NCBI GenBank assembly: GCA_936440205.1
Contig: OW387147.1
Location: forward strand, 26,871,629 to 26,935,628
Source of the DNA: Lepidonotus clava
Taxonomy: Eukaryota > Annelida > Polychaeta > Phyllodocida > Polynoidae
DNA: 64,000 bases
Reading direction: 5' to 3'
Part shown: piece by piece, positions 40,901-49,900 of the stretch
How the letters are laid out: each line of letters starts with the position of its first letter
Position numbering within the stretch: position 1 is the first letter of the stretch
Made by a program: the position numbers and the translations under genes
Notes under the pieces: model-generated
Seen by the model: the letters and a program-made list of their open reading frames with translations, nothing else
Databases searched by the model: none
Told to the model about the DNA's origin: nothing

Positions 40901-43900
40901 GATCATGAGTTGTTTCTTTCTGACCAGATCTATACCCTAACTCTCTTGCATTGGCATCGTAATGAGCATGCTACAGGGGCTAGACATTATTCTCAATGTC
41001 ACGGCAGTTGAATGTATCATCAGCTGTTTCTTTACCTTCTGCTGTGAAATGGGAACCTACCCAAGAAGACTTAGCTATATCGATCTTTATCTATCATGAC
41101 AGTTTTCCTTCCTATCAACCCCCCAATAGCCTATGATGTCATGTTCACGGAAACCTTAGGAATGCTATTATCCTCTCAGCTAGATTTATTTTCGCTTAGC
41201 TCTAAAACCATCACCAGCATGACAGGCAATAGAATATCATATTACAGCAATACCCATACTGACGTAAAGCATTTAATCCATTAACCCAGAACCTACCCCC
41301 CGAACCCTTTTGTACCTCGACAACAAATAGGGTGTAACATTCCCACGTTTACATTAGTCCTCCATTCAACTTACTCTATTCAATTTCCCCGTATCAAACC
41401 AACTGCTCATGACCCCCAGATTATCACTGCGATAAGGATTCCATACATGCTATATATGTTTTTAACGGAAACTCTTTCAAAAATCATACCTTTTAGCCCA
41501 TATTCAACAACTGTTGATGCTGCCAATTTTATATATATTTTTTTATATTTGGATAAAGGATGTCATAGAATCAAGCATCCTTTAGGCCCCTATTATTAAT
41601 TATATTTTGAAAAACACTTGCATAACCTTTCTGATGGTATATAACATATCTATAGTCAACTTTTATTTCCCATATGTAGATTTACAAATTTGGCAGCAAA
41701 AATCGGCATGTTGAATACAGGCTTTGTAAGTAGATATCAAACCGGTGACAGGACAACTACCCCTGGGACAACTACCCCTGGGACAACTACCCCTGGGACA
41801 ACTACCCCTGGGACAATTACCCCCTAGGACAACTACCCCTTAGGACTATTACCCCCTAGGACTATTACCCCCCTAGGACAACTACCCCTTAGGACAACTA
41901 CCCCTTAGGACAATTACCCCTATGGGTAGGACAACTACCCCCATAGGACAACTACCCCTATAGGACAACTACCCCTTTAGATAGGACAACTACCCCTATA
42001 TATAGGACCATTACCCCTTTAGGACAATTACCCCTACAGATAGGACAACTACCCCCAATGATAGGACAACTACCCCTATGATAGGACAACTACCCCCCTT
42101 GATAGGACAACTACCCCCATATGTAGGACAACTACCCCTATTGGTAGGACAACTACCCCCCTTTGATAGGACAATTACCCCCTTTAGTAGGACAATTACC
42201 CCCTTTAGTAGGACAACTACCCCCATTGATAGAACAACTACACCCATTGGTAGGCCTACCCCTCCTTTGCCTGGCCCTGAACATTAAGGGCAGGTTCTAC
42301 CAATGGGGGTAGTTGTCCTACCAATAGGGGTAGTTGTCCTACATATGGGGGTAGTTGTCCTACCAATAGGGGTAGTTGTCCTATCAAGGGGGGTAGTTGT
42401 CCTACCTATGGGGGTAGTTGTCCTATCAAGGGGGATAGTTTTCCTAAAGGGGTAATTGTCCTATCTATAGGGGTAATTGTCCTATCTATAGGGGTAATTG
42501 TCCTATCTATAGGGGTAATTGTCCTAAGGGGTAGTTGTCCTACCCATAGGGGTAATTGTCCTAAGGGGTAATTGTCCTAAGGGGTAGTTGTCCCAGGGGT
42601 AGTTGTCCTATGGGGGTAATAGTCCTAGTGGGTAATAGTCCTAGGGGGTAGTTGTCCCAGGGGCAGTTGTCCCAGGGGTAGTTGTCCCAGGGGTAGTTGT
42701 CCTAGAATCTCTAAAACCATTTAGCCAATATTTCCGATGGCAATTCAGACACCGGCAAGTATATATCAGCTAGTTGAATCCAACCATTTCCAAGTTGTGG
42801 CATGATGCTGAGGCATAACTTATCTACCCTGACACCCCTGACAGGAAGCCAAGCGGGCCAGAGACAAAGGCATTCACGTGATTGTTGTCGGCATCGGTAG
42901 TTGGCTGGACGAGTTCGAGCTGGACGCTATTGCCACCTACCCCCATGAACGGAATCGGTTCCGCCTCAATAACTTCGATAACCTAGACGACAGCTTTAGG
43001 GATCGCATCCAGAGGCTGGTTTGTAATAGTAAGTAAATATTGAATTTATGAATGACATGCTTAATTTGGTCATTTGATGGAAACATACCCAATTTATTAA
43101 GTATTTTAAAGATTAAAAACAGGCAATTGGTTGGAGTCCAACTTTTTGACCATTTGCTCAGGTCTTACGTGAGCGGCTTAATCATAAATACTTGATAGAC
43201 TGCAGTAATAGAATGCTACTTTGGAAAATAAAATGACTGTTATATAATAATTAAAATAGATATAAGATGTACAGATGCTCAGAATTATCCAGATCGTGAT
43301 ATCACACTGCTATTTTGTGAATTCCTCCAAATATTACAATTAATTACATTAATAGGAAGAAGCGCATCATAAAATCCAAATTGACTGGGCTCAAGCTCAA
43401 CAACATGTTTTGACGATTCCTATACTTCAATATTAATGATCCTATTTTAAGCTATAAGTATAACAGTTTTGTCGTATATTTGCAACCACTCTCGAATTCG
43501 GTAATCTGACCATTTGGTAAAGGTGGCGTTGATGTAAGGTGTGAATGTTGGTAAATACAACCCCATAGGCACAATGGTTAAGGAATCCCTTTATCAATAT
43601 TATTTTGACTAATCTAAGTATATATATAGCACCTTCTTGTAAAAACATTTCTTAATTTCATATAAAAGAATGGCGATATTTTTAAGGTCTAAGAAATTAT
43701 TATTGTATATAATTATTGCTTTTTCCATTTTGATTATTACGTGCTGGTCATCATTACGTTTTGAAGGTGGTTGGTACTGCGGTATGGTCATTTACGATCA
43801 GGTCACGTGTCGACACGGTCCCTGACCACGTAGAGTTTATGAACAGATCGATAATAGAGCATTGACCCACCTGAGCCCACCTGGGAGAACAGAGGCTTTT

Positions 43901-46900
43901 AACTCTACCTGAGGATGTATTACAGGTGGTAGGTAGGCCTATACACCTAAACCCATGGCTTGGAGGGTTAGCTCAGTACAGTCCTACCTCAAACCCAAAA
44001 GAGACCGTCCTCTATAACTAATTACCACGCTCTAAAAGTATTTGCTCATTTCATACCAGGCTTTTCATATTTGAAAATGAATTTTGAATGCCAAAATAAT
44101 ATTGTTATGATAAAGGTACCTGCAAAGTTGTAATCAATTTAATATAAACTGCAGGGAGTAAAAGCAAATTACATGAAAAAGCTGCGTTTACATCTGCTTG
44201 GTATGGCGCCGTCCAACCATGAAACGGTGTCTGAGGGTTCGAGAGGAAGTGGTATCACATCTGTCTGCTCATCCAATGGACTCAGTTTAAAGGCCTGGCT
44301 CAGATCCTTGTTGAATTTTGTTATAATGTTTCTATTCTTTTAATTTACAGATGAGAATGAGTGTCTGAGCAACCCTTGCAGAAATGAGATTAAGTGTAAC
44401 GACATGATTAACTTCTTCTCCTGTGCCTGTTCTGAGAGGTATGGGGGTGACATCTGTGATCAAAGTAAGTCAAGAAAATAATCCTGTGTCATAAATGTAA
44501 GCTTTTATAAACAAAAAATATGTTATATTACAGCAAATAGTAAAACAAGAAATAGCCTCTATAGACGACATGCCTTCCAGCTTTAATCAACATGGCTTAC
44601 GCTCTATTCCATCTGATTGATGAATGCTTAGATCTCCAATTTCAATAATGATTGCTTTATTGTACAACAAGATAGGCCTAACATTCGTAGGCCTATATCA
44701 GAAGAAGGACATTATCAGTTGCAATTGTGAATAATAAATTATTGTCATTTAAAAAAAAAGGGTTATTAGTGATCTGTTGTGCACATTGATGTTATCGCTA
44801 TGTTTTCGTACATCCTTTCTTGTTTCGTTTAGTGATATTATTGTTCATTTGCTTGTATCATTTTCACTGATATCTTATTTTCGTACGGTAATGGCAGTGT
44901 GCGTTATGCACAAGAAAATGCTTAAAATAAAAGAAATTAGCATGTTCACAGTTTATTGGGGAAGCCTTGTCACTCTGACACTACCATCAATGTGGAAGTA
45001 AATGATCCCCTAAATAACATAAAAAATACTTCATCGAACTCCTCCAGGGTGTGAGAACCATGCCGACATAGTATTCGCCGTCGACGCTTCAGGCTCCATG
45101 GGACGGGAAAACTTCAAGGCCTCCATCGACTTTGTGCGTAACACCATCAAGGGGCTGCGTATCGGGTCCTCCGAGTCGGCACGCCACTCCAGGGTGGGCG
45201 TAATGACCTTCGCCACCCAGGTGGAGGTGCTCTTTAACCTGAGAGACTACGACAGCAAGTTCGAGGTACTGAACGGCCTACCACCCTACTACACTGGAGG
45301 GACTACTAACACGGCCGAGGCATTAAGGTGAGTGCCTGGCGAGCTGGTTAAGGGGAACGAACATGTTGGGTGTGGAAAGTGAAGAAAGTGAAAACTCTCA
45401 AAGTTAATTTATAGTGAACTGCAAACCATGGGGGTTTCCCATTTATCATGCTTCGTGTTTGAGGTTTTAGTCTTTAGCTGCAAGATAACGCGCGTTCAGC
45501 TTTAATTTTATGTAGTTTTAAACTGAAATGAACCAAATAACCTAGCACAGTGAGAGAAAGACATACCGCTATTTTCGTCATATTACATATGCCCTAAGGT
45601 TGTTTTCATAGTATACCACCTTTGAAAAGATATAAGCAACGCTTTTAATTCGCACTTGAAATAAAACTATGAGGGCTGGACAGAACAACACTTAAAATGA
45701 ATCATTGCCAACATTATGATCAGCATATCAACCCATATAATATAGGAAACTAACCCATTATTATAAACACATCTTCATTATATTCTAAGGGTGGCCAACC
45801 AGCGCATGTTCACTGCTGAAAGGGGCGACCAGCCAAATGTGCCAAACGTGTTAGTCGTACTCACTGACGGCAAATCGAACGACGAGGAGGAGACCTGGAG
45901 GATGGCCATGGAGGCCCGGGAGAGGGGAATCACCGTCATCGTCATCGGCGTCGGCCAGAGCGTCAAACTCAGGGAACTCCAGGGCATGGCGTCGGCGCCC
46001 ACCGACGCCAACGTCATCCAGGTCAGGAACTTCGGGGAGCTGCGGGGGATCGAGGACAGGATCATAAGGTCGCTGTGTAATAGTAAGTGTGTTTAATTTA
46101 AATTGTTATTTTGTTTACCTGATATTGTCTTCTGTGTAACAGTGTCAGAGGGTAATTACCCCTGTGAACAAACTACAATTGGGACTATAACCCTCGAGGG
46201 CAACTACTCCTGTAGGACAGTTACCCCTGAGACAACCCTCCCAAGGACAACTAATCCCCAGGACATCTGTCTCTGAGGACAATTACCCTTTAGTGCAACG
46301 CAAATGTGAGATAATTACCTCCTAAAACAATTATATTACCTCTATCTGTCTATATGTATATATGACAACTGCCCTAACTTGACGGTGATTAACTCGCTTA
46401 ATAAGACAAATTTCCCTCTATATTGTCACAAGTACATTGTGTAGGGGCAAAATCGTTAAGTCCATTATGAATTAGACGGTACAATGTTTTTTTTATAATT
46501 ATGTAGGGTTGATTTTTTAGTTATCATAATGATAAGGGTAGTAGTACTAATGATGAGAAACGCGGTTCTTCTATTGGGGGTAGATGTCGTACTGATATAT
46601 GCCCTAACTGTATGGATAGTAGTTTAGCAGCTTGGGTAATTGTTGAATAAGCAAAGTTGTCCTGCAAGGGGAGTCTTCGTCCATCAGGTGGTTTTACCTA
46701 ATCTAAGGGACCCATTGTATGTTCCCTCCCACACGGCACACAGCCCTATGCTGAATACCAGCTTGACTTTATTTTCGTTTTACCTAAAAGGTATTTAAAT
46801 GATTCTTCCGCGCTCCTATCACGGTGCTTAGGTATGTGGTTAAGGGAAAAAAGGACTGAAGCTGCCAACAATTACCGATCACACTGAGACAGTTTATGGT

Positions 46901-49900
46901 GTAGCCTATAATTTGCAAGACGTGACTGATTAACTTTGCAGCAGCCATTACCATGTGTTTTCTTTGTTTAAAAATGGTCAAATGCCTGGTAAATTGACTT
47001 CACCTGAGTTCATGCTATTTTTGTTTTGTCAAAAGAGAATAATTGTTATGGTCTAACTAGTACTTTGGTGGGTTCGTTTGGTTCACTCATGTCGCTTGTA
47101 TGATATCATACTATAGTTCTTAATTTCAGCTCATGTAACTGGCTGGTAGAACAATGAGATACTGTATAAGGCTCTTCATTTTTAACTTGCTTTTTTGTAT
47201 TTTTAGATGTCACATGCGAGTATAGGAATATCTAGAATGATGTAAGCAGTAAGGCTTAATAAGATACATAAATCCAGACACGATCGTTTATACTGGAATT
47301 GTGTCACATATCTATAGTGCCTTTAGGACCTGCAGGTTAATTTGCAAATAAGTTGTCAAAGAATTTCCCAGTATGTATCTTGATCTAGGCTAGTTTTCAG
47401 ATAAAAAAAGAGAAAAGATAACAAGTTATCAATGGTAGAGAGAATTCACCAAAGACAATCTATTGGTGAATTAGGTCATTAGGGTTCTGTACCATATGTG
47501 CAAAAAGACCACAGAGTCCTTTTCAGATTGACCAGCAGGAAAATCGGACGACCCCAGGATAGCTGTACTGGACGATTCCTTGAACACAATTCCGATTTAT
47601 ATATATCTCATCGACACAAATCTATCCTTCCGACGGCAGGATGTGACATATGCACTGAAGAACCTCTAATTTATTGTTGTAGCTATATCAATAATATTAT
47701 AGAGATATTGACTTGAGATTTCTTTTGTCCAGATGTTAACGAGTGTGACCGTAGGCCGTGCCGTAACGGTGGACGTTGTTTTGACCTCATCAACGGCTAC
47801 ACCTGCCGCTGCGGCAACGGCAACACCGGCATCAACTGTGAACGGAGTAAGTACTGTATATATTATATTTATATCATTTACGATTAGGATAAAAGGATGA
47901 TAAGACATATCGAATATTGCACGGTAGATTTTATATACCACTAGTCTAAATCATATTCATAAAAATGTAATGTTAAGTTTTCCGAAACGCATACCTTTGT
48001 GTAAGAAGGCTTCTAGATAAAAAAAAAACAAAAAAAAACAAAAAAAAAAAACACGAGGAGTGGATCTTCAAAGGGGTGTTCAATTGGTCTATTTGAATTT
48101 GATTTGACGATGTAGAGTTTGCAAATAACGATAGGTAGTTGAAAGGGCCGGCAAAATTCAGTCAATTATAATTATAAAGTAATTGGAAACTTAGTACATA
48201 AATACATAGACATACATATCTTTATGATACATAGTACCCATAGTATACATGCTAAGAGAAGTATTATGAAAATGATAATGCTATTCTTGTAGCTTCTACT
48301 AAATTACTTAGTAGACAGGGCACTCTTTGCCACTCCGACGAATTTAAGATATTATAACTCTACCTACAATGTGTTACATAGTCTTCCACTAGAGGGCACC
48401 CCATAACCAAGACCCCGCGCTTCTGACGGGCACTGGCAGTCCTTACCCTAGCTGCTTACCTTAACCCATGGATAGACATCCATATTTGAAATTGACTTGA
48501 CAGCTGTTAAATTATCAACTTGTTTCTTTGTTCAAACGTATTCTTTTTAAAGAAGGCAGTTGAAATAAAGCTGATTTTCCCCCTGTTCCCCCAGACTGTG
48601 ACGGGCGTGCCGACGTGGCCTTCGTCCTGGACGCCTCAGGCAGCATCCACCACGAGCGGTTCCCCATCGTGCTCGACTTCACCAAGAACATCATCGAGTC
48701 CCTGGAGGTGTCCCCCAGCCGGGCCAGGATCGGGGTGGCCTCCTGGAGCAACGGCCCCAGACTCGACTTCCAGCTCAACAAATTCCAGTGAGTTTAACTT
48801 TGATGGGGTTCGTTTTACTGAGCAACACTCAGACGGACACTGCCAATTTGGGATAATTGCTCGATGATGGCTGGGGGTACCTTAAAACTAGCTTTCATAT
48901 ATACGATACACGAGTTAGAAAAAGATGGAGATTAGTTCTATTAAAAAATATAGAAAGCGTTCTGCAACTCTGTGTACATAAAGTTATTGATGGTTTAATA
49001 TTAGCATTTAACATAAGATCAAAGAGCAAACAACCGAGTTTATCTTGCTTGCAATTGTGGGGCTGAGTTCCACACTATAGGTGGCATGGTCCAGAATGTT
49101 TATTCTATTATTTAATAAAACTTACGTACACCTTATCAGCTTATGCCTGATGATTATACAGATCATATTTCGTGCCTATCAATTCTATCAAAAGTTTAAT
49201 ATTATGCTGATATTAAATGCAGATTCCTTATAAAGGATTAATTCCACACCCAAATCCCATATGCACTGCGAACATTGCCTTGCAATTGGTGATTGCCACT
49301 CTTCGTACTTTGTTATCAAAGAACAATTCAAATTAATGCATCCTCAAGATCATAGGAGCAGGTAAAACAAACATTTCCCATCCCTAGGTCCAAGCAGGAC
49401 GTGATCCAGGCCGTGCAGTACATTCGTTACCTGGGGCAGCGCACCAACACCGCCTCCGCCCTTGAGCTGCTCCGGACCCAGATCTTTAACCCCCAGTTCG
49501 GGGATCGGGACGACGCCCCGAACTACGCCTTCATCATCACGGACGGCAACTCCAACATTAACGAGCAGGAAACCATACGACAGGCCATCAACGCCCGCCA
49601 GGCCGGCACGCACGTCTTCGTGGTGTCGGTAGGAAGGCAGATCAATAGCATTGAACTTAAAGGTGAGACCAGCAAAGAAATAGAACCTATTGAAGAGTTT
49701 GATGATTTTCCCCGATTGAACAATGGAGGGTCTATAGAACTTTTGTGGATACGATCACATGAGCAGATCTTATTGATCATTATGCAGTCTCACTGATAAA
49801 GTGATTTTTCTATAATTTATTTGTTATTAGACTATTTTATGTTAATAAAGTCAAAATAAAGTTGCCTATGGAAATGAGTCCATCACAGAAATGCAATGAA

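Noticed and set aside
42011-42287. ORFs on both strands with repetitive peptides (GVVVL, GQLPP)
   Set aside because: Pure translation of the intron 5 minisatellite units.
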